Shown here: positions 36,401 to 43,930 of the stretch, in pieces
Numbering within the stretch: the first letter of the stretch is position 1
Layout of the letters: the number at the start of each line of letters is the position of its first letter
Assembly: GCF_002556545.1 (NCBI RefSeq)
Contig: NZ_CP022685.1
Location: forward strand, 3,162,001-3,226,000
Reading direction: 5' to 3'
Length of the DNA: 64,000 nt
Source of the DNA: Streptomyces formicae
GTDB lineage: Bacteria; Actinomycetota; Actinomycetes; Streptomycetales; Streptomycetaceae
The notes under the pieces: model-generated
The model's database searches: none
Told to the model about the DNA's origin: nothing
Seen by the model: only the letters and a program-made list of their open reading frames with translations
Translations under genes and position numbers: made by a program

Positions 36401-37397
36401 CCTCCTGCGCGACCGGGGCGGCCTCGACCGGCTCGACGCGCTCCTCGCGCTCCTCGGCGGCCTCGGCCGCGGCAGCCGCCGCGGCGCTCTCGGGGGTCTG
36501 GAACATCGGCGCGGCGAAGACCGGCGCCTGGAAGACGGCGACGGCGGGGCGGGGCTTGCGGCCGCCGTCCTCGCCGGAGTCGTCGGCGTTCTGGGCCTTG
36601 CGGGCCCTGTGGCCGGCGGGCGCCGAGAAACCGGTGGCGGCGGTCTTGCGGGTGGCGCGGCGACGGCGCGGGGCCGGAGCGGCCTCGGCCTCGGCGGCCT
36701 CCTCGACGGCGGGCTTCTCGGCAGCGGCCTTCTCGGCAGCGGGCTGCTCGACGGGCGCCTGCTCGGCGGCCTTCGGCTCACCGGCGGGCGCGGACGCGGT
36801 GCGGGTGGCACGGCGGCGCGAACGGCGCGGCGCGGCCTCCTCGACGGCCGGAGCGGCCTCGTCGGCGACCGGCTCGGCGACGGGCTCGGCCTTGGCGGGG
36901 GCCTCCTCGACCGCGGGGGTCTCCTCGGCGGCGGCCTTCGGCGCACCGGTGGGAGCGGAGGCGCGACGGGTGGCACGGCGACGCGTGCGCGGCGCCGGGG
37001 CGACCTCGGGCTCCGGGGTGGACTCGGCGGCGGGCGCGGCGGCCTCGGCGGGCTCCGTCACCTCGGCGGCGGCCTGCGGCGCACCGGCGGGGGCGGAGGC
37101 CCGACGGGTCGCACGACGGCGCGTGCGCGGCGCCGGGGCGGCCTCGGGTTCGGGGGTGGGCTCGGCGGCCTGCGCCGGAGCCTCGGTGGTCTCGGCCACC
37201 TCTTCGGTCTCTTCGACCTCGTCGATCTCGTCGGCGGCGGGGGCGGCCGGTATGGCCGGAGCCTCGGCGGCCGCGGCCTTGCCCCCGGGCGGACCCGCGG
37301 GGCGCGACGCGGCACGGCGCCGACGGCGCGGCGGCAGGGTGTCGCTGGGGGTGTTGTTGTTCTGCGAGCCCTCGGCGGGTTCGTTCGGCTCAAGCAT
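33420..37397 (-). CDS. rne: Ribonuclease E/G
   Basis: Endoribonuclease for mRNA decay and rRNA/tRNA processing. 1325 residues, close to the size I recall for Streptomyces RNase E. The catalytic core sits in the middle (about 545-985), with an S1 domain (VGNVYLGKVQNVLPSMEAAF), the metal-binding region (VVDVNTGKFTG, LRDLGGIVVIDFIDM) and the Zn-link CVHC. Both flanks are Ala/Glu/Arg-rich and disordered. They carry repeated basic modules such as RRRATRRASAPAGAP, four on the N-side and three on the C-side. Arg/Glu/Asp-rich patches near 380-470 probably bind RNA or partners such as PNPase. A 237-base untranslated gap precedes it. Confidence 0.96.
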   Translation of the reverse strand: MLEPNEPAEGSQNNNTPSDTLPPRRRRRAASRPAGPPGGKAAAAEAPAIPAAPAADEIDEVEETEEVAETTEAPAQAAEPTPEPEAAPAPRTRRRATRRASAPAGAPQAAAEVTEPAEAAAPAAESTPEPEVAPAPRTRRRATRRASAPTGAPKAAAEETPAVEEAPAKAEPVAEPVADEAAPAVEEAAPRRSRRRATRTASAPAGEPKAAEQAPVEQPAAEKAAAEKPAVEEAAEAEAAPAPRRRRATRKTAATGFSAPAGHRARKAQNADDSGEDGGRKPRPAVAVFQAPVFAAPMFQTPESAAAAAAAEAAEEREERVEPVEAAPVAQEEAAPRRRRRRRAADEQPAAEEREPVKAAAEQPAAEPVEEAAAEQSEADDDNEDSGERQGRRRRRGGRRRRRGDSADQDGEQNDASDEAAAEQSDEDATDEAEQDADDAEETESASESGGSGSSSSRRRRRRRRRAGDSAEGEPGDGDPERTVVKVREPRKKEEREPGTGADEVQSIKGSTRLEAKKQRRREGREQGRRRVPIITEAEFLARREAVERVMVVRQNGERTQIGVLEDNVLVEHYVNKEQATSYVGNVYLGKVQNVLPSMEAAFIDIGKGRNAVLYAGEVNFEALGMANGPRRIESALKSGQSVLVQVTKDPIGHKGARLTSQVSLPGRYLVYVPEGSMTGISRKLPDTERARLKTILKKIVPEDAGVIVRTAAEGASEDELRRDVERLQQQWEDIQKKAKAASTSSPSLLYGEPDMTVRVVRDIFNEDFSKVIVSGDDAWGTIHGYVSHVAPDLADRLSKWTSEVDVFATYRIDEQLAKALDRKVWLPSGGSLVIDKTEAMIVVDVNTGKFTGQGGNLEETVTRNNLEAAEEIVRQLRLRDLGGIVVIDFIDMVLESNRDLVLRRLLECLGRDRTKHQVAEVTSLGLVQMTRKRVGQGLLESFSETCVHCNGRGVIVHMEQPTSAGGGGKRKKRGRGGSEHGQDTGHEHTHEHESDHAEHSETEAEVAAEVAAPVALPEPEFVPDEELYSSAAEAEAAVSRGRSRRRATRRASAPAGAPRAESAPVEAPEAEVEPERAEAPKAASKRSGKKAKAAQKAAKAEAAEVAEAKEPVVVEDEAPRAAAPAAEDPVVGTPEAAQEAAAQAPVDDAAPKGRTRRRAVRKATSPAGSPKAAESVEAAEVVVAQAPKEAVEAEPVAEPVAEPVADAAPARPRRRAVRKATAPTASEESAVMVVPSEKEKAAEPTASDAAADAPAEEAAPAKKAARKTAKKATAKKAATTKKTAAKKTAAKKTTAKKASKTTAKKAAAAEQSPSGVSATAASEG

Positions 37398-37634
37398 GCG
37401 GGCGGTTCTCCCGTCACGCTCCCGGGCGCCGCGCCTGATCCGGTGATGTCCGCGGCTCGCGCTAGGTGCGCGGGGCCGCCATCCGGGGGCGTGGGCGCCG
37501 CACGGGAGCTCTCTATGTCTTGTCTCGCCGGTTCCGTACGCCCAAGTGCGGACGGCCTGGCGAAAGTCTCGGTCAGTGCGCTGCCCGACCCAGGTGGCTC
37601 CCGAGTACGAGGGCGGCGCTTTGACGTACGTCCT

Positions 37635-38435
37635 TTAGCGGGGGCCTTCCGGCGCCGGCGCCTTCGCGGCGGCAGGTACGGCGGCCGTAGGTTCTGCGGC
37701 CGTGACTGCCTCGCGGTCGGGCGCGAGCGGGTCGGTCACCGTGCCGGTCTCTTCATCGAAAAGCCCCTGCGCCAGCCTGGTCACCGCTGCGGGGACCGGC
37801 GGCGCCAGGTCGGCCACAGCTCGGAGACCGGACAGGACGTCGTCAGGTCGTACGGCAGGTGTCACGTGCCGAACAACCAGCCGCAGTATCGCACAGGGCT
37901 TGTCGCTCGGCCTATCAGTGTCGTGAGTGATCACTTCGTCATCGGTGACCACCGCGAGGCTCACGACCGCCTCGCGCGCGTCGAAGGTGCGCATGCCGTT
38001 CTTCGTGCGGCGCTGCACCTCGACCGTCTCGGCGGCCCGGAAGAGACCGGCGGCGCGCTCCGCTTCGGCGGGCTCCACGCCGTTCAGGCGCAGCTCCCAG
38101 ACGGAAGCGGTCAGACGGTCGGCGAGTCCGGAGGTGTGGGACTCGACGGCGTCGACGATGTCGAGCCCCGCGGGCATCGACTCGTCGAGGAGCGCCCGGA
38201 GCTTCTCCGGGTCGCGCGGCGCGGTGAGCGCGATCTCCAGGTACTCGGCCTCACTGCCGGTGCCGGTGGGTGCGGCATTGGCGTACGACACCTTGGGGTG
38301 CGGAGTGAACCCGGCCGAGTACGCCATGGGCACCTCGGCGCGGCGCAACGCGCGCTCGAAGGCACGCTGGAAGTCACGGTGGCTGGTGAACCGGAGGCGG
38401 CCGCGCTTGGTGTAGCGCAGACGGATGCGCTGCAC
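37635..38435 (-). CDS. TIGR03936/DUF2344 radical SAM-associated protein
   Basis: 266 residues from GTG 38435. The N-terminus IRLRYTKRGRLRFTSHRDFQRAFERALRRA and MAYSAGFTPHPKVSYANAAPTGTGSEAEYLEI are the family signatures. It has no radical SAM cysteines of its own. It is usually encoded beside or fused to the TIGR03960 radical SAM protein, present here at 40236-42161. A role in RNA modification is speculated from the rne neighbourhood but not shown. Confidence 0.88.
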   Translation of the reverse strand: MQRIRLRYTKRGRLRFTSHRDFQRAFERALRRAEVPMAYSAGFTPHPKVSYANAAPTGTGSEAEYLEIALTAPRDPEKLRALLDESMPAGLDIVDAVESHTSGLADRLTASVWELRLNGVEPAEAERAAGLFRAAETVEVQRRTKNGMRTFDAREAVVSLAVVTDDEVITHDTDRPSDKPCAILRLVVRHVTPAVRPDDVLSGLRAVADLAPPVPAAVTRLAQGLFDEETGTVTDPLAPDREAVTAAEPTAAVPAAAKAPAPEGPR

Positions 38436-38482
38436 CGCGGGTGCGGGCGGCGGGCCTACGGGCTGTCGCTTGCCCAGTGTCG

Positions 38483-39667
38483 TCAGTCCTTCATGAGTGC
38501 GGTCGTACTGCTACCTAGAGTACGTGTCTCCGGCGTGTCCTGTTCCCGCCGGGCCGCCGGTACCGGTACCGGCACGGGCTCCCTCGGCGCCCCGAAGAGC
38601 ATCCGCCGCACGTCGGCCCTGGCCTGGCGGACGCTGGCGCGGGCCGATGCGATGGCCGCCCGCGCGGTGCGGCCGACACTGCGGGCGGCCGCGGCGGCCG
38701 GGCGCCACACCAGGTCGCGGACCACGTGCCCGACGGGTGTGAACACCGTCCGGTACGCCCAGCGGACCGGCTCGACGAAGATCCACCGAAGGAGTCTGCC
38801 GAGGAAGCGGCCCACGACGAGCGAGAGGTGCCCGGCGACGCGCCAGGCGTGCCCGAGCGCGTCGCCGACCTCGCGCGCGACGACGGCGATCGCCCGCCCG
38901 ACCGGCGCGAGCACCCATCGCCACAGGGCGACGACGGGCACCACGAGGAGCATGCGCAGGAGCCAGGCGATCCCGCGGCCGACGGGCGTCAGGACGTACG
39001 CGTACAGCCACACGGCGGGCACCACGATCAGCGTCCGCGCCAGCCACGCGAGCGCGATGCCGACCGGCACCACCACGTACCGCCAAAGACCCACCCACGG
39101 CCACACGAACACGGCCTTCAGCAACCACGTCAGGACCGCGCCGACACCCCGCCCGGCAGCGGCGACGCCGGTGCCGAAGGCACGGGCCAGCCAGCGGAGG
39201 CCGTGTCCGATCGGTGTCAGCACGCGCGCGTACAGCCATGCGGCGGGCACCACCACGAAGGTCCGCCCCAGCCACGCGAGCCCGTGCCCGAGGGGGGTCA
39301 GCACGTTCTCGTACAGCCACACCGCGGGCACCACGATCAGCGTCCGCCCCAGCCACGCGAGCGCGATGCCGACCGGCACCACCACGTACCGCCAAAGACC
39401 CACCCACGGCCACACGAACACGGCCTTCAGCAACCACGTCAGGACCACGCCGAGGCCCCGCCCGACCGGGCGCAGGGCGTTGGCGTAGACGAAGCGGCCG
39501 CAGACGGCGAGCGCGTCCCAGACCAGGCGCACCGGGACGACGAGGACGAGCACCACGATCCGCACCGGGACACGGATCGCGACGGCGAGACAGCCCTCGG
39601 CCTGCGGCGGTGCGGCGGGCCGCGGGGGCTGCTCGGCCTGCTCGACAGGCCGTTTCTCCAGGTCCAT
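38483..39667 (-). CDS. Hydrophobic protein with internal 103-residue duplication
   Basis: 394 residues. After a Pro-rich start, residues 25-330 are almost entirely amphipathic/hydrophobic modules of about 29 residues with pattern VVPAVWLY..VLTPxGxGLAWLxR. A 103-residue stretch starting near VVLTWLLKAVFVWPWVGLWR occurs twice with near identity; the DNA copies are at about 39001-39150 and 39310-39459. The C-terminus is Ala/Arg-rich and soluble. Predicted to be membrane-embedded or membrane-coating. It starts 6 bases after the GNAT gene stop with AGGA in front. No known family recognised. Confidence 0.72.
   Translation of the reverse strand: MDLEKRPVEQAEQPPRPAAPPQAEGCLAVAIRVPVRIVVLVLVVPVRLVWDALAVCGRFVYANALRPVGRGLGVVLTWLLKAVFVWPWVGLWRYVVVPVGIALAWLGRTLIVVPAVWLYENVLTPLGHGLAWLGRTFVVVPAAWLYARVLTPIGHGLRWLARAFGTGVAAAGRGVGAVLTWLLKAVFVWPWVGLWRYVVVPVGIALAWLARTLIVVPAVWLYAYVLTPVGRGIAWLLRMLLVVPVVALWRWVLAPVGRAIAVVAREVGDALGHAWRVAGHLSLVVGRFLGRLLRWIFVEPVRWAYRTVFTPVGHVVRDLVWRPAAAAARSVGRTARAAIASARASVRQARADVRRMLFGAPREPVPVPVPAARREQDTPETRTLGSSTTALMKD
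39001..39459. repeat. 309-bp-period direct repeat within the hydrophobic protein gene
   Basis: A block of about 150 bp at 39001-39150 recurs at 39310-39459 with only a few mismatches. The period of 309 is exactly 103 codons. Shorter 87-bp sub-repeats occur between the two. The nucleotide identity exceeds what protein constraint alone needs and suggests recent duplication or gene conversion. Confidence 0.85.
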
Positions 39668-39673
39668 GTCGTC

Positions 39674-40219
39674 CTAGACGCGTGCGGTGTCGGTTCGGAT
39701 CCAGTAGCGCAGCTTTCCGCCGCGCTCGTCCTCGAAGGCGCCGCCCGCGGCCTCGATGACCTTGCGGGAGCCGACGTTGTCGGTGTCGCAGGTCACCAGG
39801 ACGGATGCCAGGCCGAGACCGGCCGCGTGCGGCAGGGCGCCGCGGAGCATGTCGGTGGCGTGGCCGCGGCGGCGGGCGGTGGGGCGCACGTCGTAGCCGA
39901 TGTGGCCGCCGTACTCGCGCAGGAAGCGCGTGGCGACGCTGTGGCGCACGGAGATGCGGCCGAGGTAGTCGGCGCCTTCGCTGTACCAGAGGGTGGTGAC
40001 GGGGACGCCGAGCGGTTCTGCGGGGTACGCGGCGGAGCGGACCTCGGCGACGTACGACGCGAAGACGGCGGGGTCCTGCCACCGTCCGCCGTAGTCGCAC
40101 AGGGTGCGGCCGAGCGTCGTGTCGTCGTCGGGGCCGCCGCGCCCCTCGGCCCGGAACTCCTCCATCGCGGCGATGAAGGAGCGGTGCACCAGGCCCGAGG
40201 GCGGGGCGAGTTGAGGCAC
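39674..40219 (-). CDS. GNAT-family N-acetyltransferase
   Basis: 181 residues from GTG 40219. The acetyl-CoA-binding region is GGHIGYDVRPTARRRGHATDML, followed by VLVTCDTDNVGSRKVIEAAGG, a typical RimJ/RimL-like GNAT ending. The gene sits 16 bases after the TIGR03960 stop and 6 bases before the hydrophobic repeat protein, all co-directional. Substrate unknown. Confidence 0.9.
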   Translation of the reverse strand: MPQLAPPSGLVHRSFIAAMEEFRAEGRGGPDDDTTLGRTLCDYGGRWQDPAVFASYVAEVRSAAYPAEPLGVPVTTLWYSEGADYLGRISVRHSVATRFLREYGGHIGYDVRPTARRRGHATDMLRGALPHAAGLGLASVLVTCDTDNVGSRKVIEAAGGAFEDERGGKLRYWIRTDTARV

Positions 40220-40235
40220 TGTCAGGTGTCTCGGC

Positions 40236-42161
40236 TTACTTCACGACCGTGAGCGGCAGGAGCTTCTTGCCGGTCGGGCCGATCTGGATCTCGGTCTGCA
40301 TCTGCGGGCAGACACCGCAGTCGAAGCAGGGGGTCCAGCGGCAGTCGTCGACCTCGGTCTCGTCGAGCGAGTCCTGCCAGTCGTCCCAGAGCCAGTCCTT
40401 GTCGAGACCGGAGTCCAGGTGGTCCCAGGGCAGGACCTCCTCGTACGTACGCTCGCGCGTGGTGTACCAGTCGACGTCGACGCCCACCTCGGGCAGCGTC
40501 TTCTCGGCGCAGCGCATCCAGCGCTCGTACGAGAAGTACTCGCGCCAGCCGTCGAAGCGGCCGCCCTCCTCGTAGACGGCGCGGATGACGGCGCCGATGC
40601 GGCGGTCGCCGCGCGAGAGCAGGCCCTCGACGATGCCGGGCTTGCCGTCGTGGTAGCGGAAGCCGATCGAGCGGCCGTACTTCTTGTCGCCGCGGATCTT
40701 GTCGCGGAGCTTCTCCAGACGGGCGTCCGTCTCCTGGGAGGAGAGCTGCGGGGCCCACTGGAACGGCGTGTGCGGCTTGGGCACGAAGCCGCCGATGGAG
40801 ACCGTGCAGCGGATGTCGTTGCCCGCGACCTCGCGGCCCTTGGCGATGACGTTCGCCGCCATGTCCGCGATCTGCAGGACGTCCTCGTCGGTCTCGGTGG
40901 GCAGGCCGAGCATGAAGTACAGCTTCACCTGGCGCCAGCCGTTGCCGTACGCGGTCGCGACGGTGCGGATCAGGTCCTCTTCGGAGACCATCTTGTTGAT
41001 GACCTTGCGCATCCGCTCGCTGCCGCCCTCGGGGGCGAACGTCAGACCCGAACGGCGGCCGTTCCTGGTCAGCTCGTTCGCGAGGTCGATGTTGAAGGCG
41101 TCCACGCGGGTCGAGGGGAGGGACAGGCCGATCTTGTCCTCCTCGTACCGGTCGGCGAGGCCCTTGGCGACGTCGGCGATCTCGGTGTGGTCCGCGGAGG
41201 AGAGCGAGAGCAGGCCGACCTCTTCGAAGCCGGTCGCCTTGAGACCGCGGTCCACCATCTCGCCGATGCCGGTGATGCTTCGCTCCCGCACGGGGCGCGT
41301 GATCATGCCGGCCTGGCAGAAACGGCAGCCGCGGGTGCAGCCGCGGAAGATCTCGACGGACATGCGCTCGTGGACGGTCTCCGCGAGCGGCACGAGGGGC
41401 TGCTTGGGGTAAGGCCACTCGTCGAGGTCCATGACGGTGTGCTTGGACACGCGCCACGGGACGCCGGACCTGTTCGGCACGACGCGGCCGATGCGGCCGT
41501 CGGGGAGGTACTCGACGTCGTAGAACCCCGGGATGTAGACGGACCCGGTCCGCGCGAGCCGGAAGAGGACCTCCTCGCGGCCGCCGGGGCGGCCCTCGGC
41601 CTTCCACTCGCGGATGATCGCCGTCATGTCGAGCACGGCCTGCTCGCCGTCGCCGATGACCGCGGCGTCGATGAACTGGGCGATCGGCTCGGGGTTGAAG
41701 GCGGCGTGGCCGCCGGCGAGCACGATCGGGTCGTCGACGGTGCGGTCCTTCGACTCCAGCGGGATGCCCGCGAGGTCGAGGGCGGTCAGCATGTTCGTGT
41801 ACCCGAGCTCCGTGGAGAAGCTGAGCCCGAAGACGTCGAACTCGCCGACGGGGCGGTGCGCGTCAACGGTGAACTGCGGGACCTGGTGCTCGCGCATCAG
41901 GGCCTCCAGGTCGGGCCACACGCTGTACGTGCGCTCGGCGAGGACGCCCTCACGCTCGTTGAGCACCTCGTAAAGGATCATGACGCCCTGGTTGGGCAGC
42001 CCGACCTCGTACGCGTCCGGGTACATGAGCGCCCAGCGGACGTCACAGGAGTCCCAGTCCTTGACGGTGGAGTTGAGCTCTCCGCCGACGTATTGGATGG
42101 GCTTCTGGACGTGCGGGAGAAGCGCTTCCAGGCGTGGGAAGACGGACTCGACAGGCATCAC
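40236..42161 (-). CDS. TIGR03960-family radical SAM protein (B12-binding-like N-terminus)
   Basis: 641 residues. The [4Fe-4S] motif Cx3Cx2C lies in FRGCTRGCRFCQAGM near residue 275. The N-terminal half resembles a B12-binding domain and contains TIGR03960 features such as MYPDAYEVGLPNQG. A C-terminal Cys cluster (PCFDCGVCPQMQ) may bind a second cluster. It is the first gene of a five-gene run leading to rne. The family is widespread but its substrate is not established. Confidence 0.93.
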   Translation of the reverse strand: MMPVESVFPRLEALLPHVQKPIQYVGGELNSTVKDWDSCDVRWALMYPDAYEVGLPNQGVMILYEVLNEREGVLAERTYSVWPDLEALMREHQVPQFTVDAHRPVGEFDVFGLSFSTELGYTNMLTALDLAGIPLESKDRTVDDPIVLAGGHAAFNPEPIAQFIDAAVIGDGEQAVLDMTAIIREWKAEGRPGGREEVLFRLARTGSVYIPGFYDVEYLPDGRIGRVVPNRSGVPWRVSKHTVMDLDEWPYPKQPLVPLAETVHERMSVEIFRGCTRGCRFCQAGMITRPVRERSITGIGEMVDRGLKATGFEEVGLLSLSSADHTEIADVAKGLADRYEEDKIGLSLPSTRVDAFNIDLANELTRNGRRSGLTFAPEGGSERMRKVINKMVSEEDLIRTVATAYGNGWRQVKLYFMLGLPTETDEDVLQIADMAANVIAKGREVAGNDIRCTVSIGGFVPKPHTPFQWAPQLSSQETDARLEKLRDKIRGDKKYGRSIGFRYHDGKPGIVEGLLSRGDRRIGAVIRAVYEEGGRFDGWREYFSYERWMRCAEKTLPEVGVDVDWYTTRERTYEEVLPWDHLDSGLDKDWLWDDWQDSLDETEVDDCRWTPCFDCGVCPQMQTEIQIGPTGKKLLPLTVVK

Positions 42162-42221
42162 AGCGTCTTTCGGCAGGTTCTCATGAGCTGGCAGGGGTGA
42201 CCATCAAGCGTACCCCGGCGT

Positions 42222-43856
42222 TCAGCCGCCCAGCGCCGCCCGCACCTTCCCCTCGGACGCCCGCGCCCACACCCCCGGCAGCTCCCGCTCCCGCTCCGTC
42301 CCCGACGCCTCCTCCTGCCCGTACAGAAGCCCCCAGGTGAAGGCCGTCTCCCCGGCCAGGTGGGCCTGGATCGCGAGCGCCCGCAGGGCCTCGCGGGCGA
42401 CCACGCTGTCCTGGTGGTCGCCCAGCACGGTCTGGACCGACTTCATCCGCTTGGCGAACCGCTTGGCGGGCTTACCGAGGGCCGGGGTCGCCGCCTCGCC
42501 CGCGTACCTGGCGCGCTTGGCGGCCTTGCGGGCGTCGTGCATCGCGAGGTCGCGCGCCGTGCCCGGCGGCTGTTCCAGGGCGTGCTCGACGCGGGCCGCG
42601 AGGCGCGCGTACTCCTTGAGTAGCGCCTTGGGGAGGGCGTCGGAGGGCGCGGCGGTGGCGGCACCGCGCAGCGGGGGCGCGGCGAGCAGCGCGTCGACGG
42701 TGTCCAGGAGCGCCAGGTACCGCTTGCCGTCGAGCACGGCGACGGTCCTGCGCCGGGACCCGGTGCGGCGGGCGACGGTCCAGATGCGGAGGCGGCCGCG
42801 CACCGGCCCGAGCAGGAGGGTCCTTGGCAGTGCGTCGATGCGGGCGGTGAGCCGCTCGGTGAGCACCTCCTGGTCGCGGTCGACGCCCAACTCGCCCGCG
42901 AGCCACTTGAGTTCGTCGCCCACGGGGTCGGTGACGGTGCGGTCGAGGATCTTCCGGTACGTCTTGAAGGCGCTGCGCATCCGCCGCGTGGCGACCCGCA
43001 TCTGGTGCACGGAGTCGGGCAGGTCGCGGCGGACGGCCGGGTCGAGGGAGACGATGGCGTCGCGCTGGGCGCGGAGGTAGGCGAGGACGTGGTCGGCGGC
43101 GGTGCCCGGTCCCTCGCCGACGGCCTCGCGCACCGCGTCGGCGACGGCCTCGGCCTTGCCCGCCTTCTTCCCGCGCCTGACGGCTCCCTCGGGCACGGCC
43201 TTGCCGGGCTCGGCCCCCTCGGGCCCGCCCTTCTTGGACTTGCGTCCCTTCGGCGCGGTCTCCGCCAGCGCCCTGCCGAGCTTCGACGCGGCGGAGGAGC
43301 GCCGCACGCCCGCCTTCGTCAGCTTCTTCTCGACCTTGTCGAGGAGCGCGGGGTCGCCGTCGTCCGCGAGCTCCACCTCGACCTCGGACCACGCGGTGGT
43401 GGCGCCGCCCCCGGTGAGCCGCTCGGCGCGTACGCCGTCGATGCTGACCTCGGCGAGCAGCGCGCCGTCCGCGTCGAGGAGGTGGCGCAGGTTCCTGGCC
43501 GACAACAGCCGGACGACGGGGACGAGTCGGGCCTCGCGCACCCGGGAGCGCACCAGGCCGAGCAGGGCGCGCGGCACGGCGTCCGAGAGCGGGGCCCTGA
43601 CCTCGTCGCGCACGCCCTCCGCGAGCGAGACCGGCAGCTTGAGGTGCCAGCCCGCGTCGTCGCCGCCGGTGCGGCGGCGCAGGGTGATGGAGGCGGCGGC
43701 GAGGCGCTGGTCGGGGGTGTCCCAGTAGACGGCGTCCAGTTCGACGACGCCTTTGTCGACGACGTCCGCGACTCCGGCGACGCCGGACAGGTCGGGCAGC
43801 TCGGCATCCGCCCCGACGTCGTACTTCCGCTCGATCTCGCGCTTCGTCTCCGCCAT
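42222..43856 (-). CDS. CYTH-CHAD domain protein
   Basis: 544 residues. The N-terminal CYTH domain at about 1-200 starts with the signature EIERKYDV and has basic and acidic residues facing a tunnel; the family hydrolyses or binds triphosphates. An Ala/Lys-rich linker with KGRKSKKGG follows, then a C-terminal CHAD domain at about 235-530 (VHQMRVATRRMRSAFKTYR, RDLAMHDARKAAKRARYAGEA), a His-rich helical domain that binds polyphosphate. It lies 74 bases downstream of sfr on the same strand. A polyphosphate-related role is likely by family. Confidence 0.93.
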   Translation of the reverse strand: MAETKREIERKYDVGADAELPDLSGVAGVADVVDKGVVELDAVYWDTPDQRLAAASITLRRRTGGDDAGWHLKLPVSLAEGVRDEVRAPLSDAVPRALLGLVRSRVREARLVPVVRLLSARNLRHLLDADGALLAEVSIDGVRAERLTGGGATTAWSEVEVELADDGDPALLDKVEKKLTKAGVRRSSAASKLGRALAETAPKGRKSKKGGPEGAEPGKAVPEGAVRRGKKAGKAEAVADAVREAVGEGPGTAADHVLAYLRAQRDAIVSLDPAVRRDLPDSVHQMRVATRRMRSAFKTYRKILDRTVTDPVGDELKWLAGELGVDRDQEVLTERLTARIDALPRTLLLGPVRGRLRIWTVARRTGSRRRTVAVLDGKRYLALLDTVDALLAAPPLRGAATAAPSDALPKALLKEYARLAARVEHALEQPPGTARDLAMHDARKAAKRARYAGEAATPALGKPAKRFAKRMKSVQTVLGDHQDSVVAREALRALAIQAHLAGETAFTWGLLYGQEEASGTERERELPGVWARASEGKVRAALGG

Positions 43857-43930
43857 GAACCGAATCTAGACGCGATCCGGGGCGCTGGGCAGTACCAAAG
43901 ATGCCCCGGAAAAGACGTCCCGGAAGGGCG

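Noticed and set aside
34398-39488. Very long plus-strand open frame (over 1600 codons) opposite rne and neighbours
   Set aside because: It is antisense to confidently identified genes with catalytic motifs, has low-complexity Gly/Leu/Val/Arg composition and no family features. Such frames are expected opposite high-GC genes.
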